Shown piece by piece: positions 63,526 through 64,000 of a DNA stretch of 64,000 nucleotides. The DNA comes from Quillaja saponaria (Eukaryota; Streptophyta; Magnoliopsida; Fabales; Quillajaceae), in the NCBI GenBank assembly GCA_029379385.1, contig CM055611.1, forward strand, positions 682,001 to 746,000, read 5' to 3'. How positions within the stretch are numbered: the first letter of the stretch is position 1; each line of letters begins with the position of its first letter. The notes below the pieces were generated by a model. The model was given only the letters and a program-made list of their open reading frames with translations. It searched no databases and was not told the origin of the DNA. A program made the translations under genes and the position numbers.

Positions 63526-64000
63526 AGTACACGCATTGAGTCTTTTTTCTTTCAGTTATTTGCTTCAATTAACAATTACAAAGTAAGACAACAACCAAAT
63601 TTGTCTATTAGAAATCAAAGACAAATTCACTAACAGAAACTGTGGTGGAGAAATACATATGTGGAATATTATAATAAGTCTTTTATTAGTTAGAATCATT
63701 TATGATCACCTACACAGCCACACCATAAGTTACAAATCTAACCTGAGAATAACAATGCATATTTTATCTATAATCCGCTTTTTGCTTCCAACTAAGATGA
63801 TAGCCCATCATCACTCTGATTTCGATAGTAAAAAACAGAGCATATTTTCATCTGTTATCTACTTGAACAAATCAAATTTAATCATCATGATGAACTACAT
63901 TGGAAATCAAAAATCTATTCAATTAAGCCACAATCAATATGCCTTCTGGTAGTTGTTGGGTGCGCATGACTATAGAAGGAAAATCACCATCTGTTTCCGG
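63526..64000. other. probable EPFL intron, running to the window edge
   Basis: AT-rich, no coding block in the EPFL frame, and no sequence coding for the expected last cysteines. This is consistent with an intron that continues past the window. Confidence 0.4.

Noticed and set aside
62869..63633. A 254-codon open frame read as one protein
   Set aside because: It opens at GTG, not ATG. Only the 63182-63525 part has a family signature, and the rest is upstream and intron sequence that happens to stay open.
1..64000. CRISPR arrays, operons, bacterial-type defence systems
   Set aside because: The window is plant nuclear DNA. Repeats seen here are transposons or tandem duplications, without spacer structure.

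Overview
This is nuclear DNA from a eudicot plant. Three things show it: long AT-rich intergenic stretches, GT-AG introns, and plant gene families with plant-type retroelements (initiator tRNA-Met primer sites). The species cannot be fixed from the sequence. Five protein-coding loci and one microRNA gene are supported. Almost all other ORFs in the window are chance ORFs or shadows. || Layout: 1-3.4 kb is AT-rich intergenic DNA. 3.88-21.72 kb (+) is RAPTOR1, the substrate-recruiting subunit of TOR complex 1, in 23 coding exons. Its 6.5-kb first coding intron holds an antisense, gag-deleted Ty1/copia element (5671-9971). 23.86-30.69 kb (-) is a TOM1-LIKE gene of the TOL6 type (VHS-GAT ubiquitin sorting adaptor), convergent with RAPTOR1. 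30.7-37 kb is AT-rich DNA with a tandem hairpin repeat. 37.2-38.4 kb (+) is an F-box/FBA gene carrying a stop and a frameshift. 39.7-49.1 kb is a repeat cluster: a Pro/Ala-rich gene fragment, a decayed copia element with a nested hAT-like element, a gaattc-rich MITE, a five-unit diverged tandem array, and a TRIM-like small LTR element. Next to the TRIM-like element, on the minus strand, lies a MIR164 hairpin (49.23-49.39 kb). 49.4-56.2 kb has no recognisable gene. 56.21-59.60 kb (+) is an intact nine-exon alpha-SNAP gene. 59.6-63.1 kb is intergenic. 63.18-63.53 kb (+) is the start of an EPIDERMAL PATTERNING FACTOR-like peptide gene that runs off the right edge. || The genes are not an operon and share no single pathway: RAPTOR1 (growth signalling), TOL6 (endosomal sorting), alpha-SNAP (SNARE recycling), MIR164 (NAC control) and EPFL (secreted patterning peptide). 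The main oddity across the window is a set of single-base indels in otherwise well-conserved exons (RAPTOR1, TOL6, F-box, probably EPFL), while alpha-SNAP is perfectly in frame. Assembly error is the simplest reading for RAPTOR1 and TOL6; real decay is possible for the F-box gene and EPFL.
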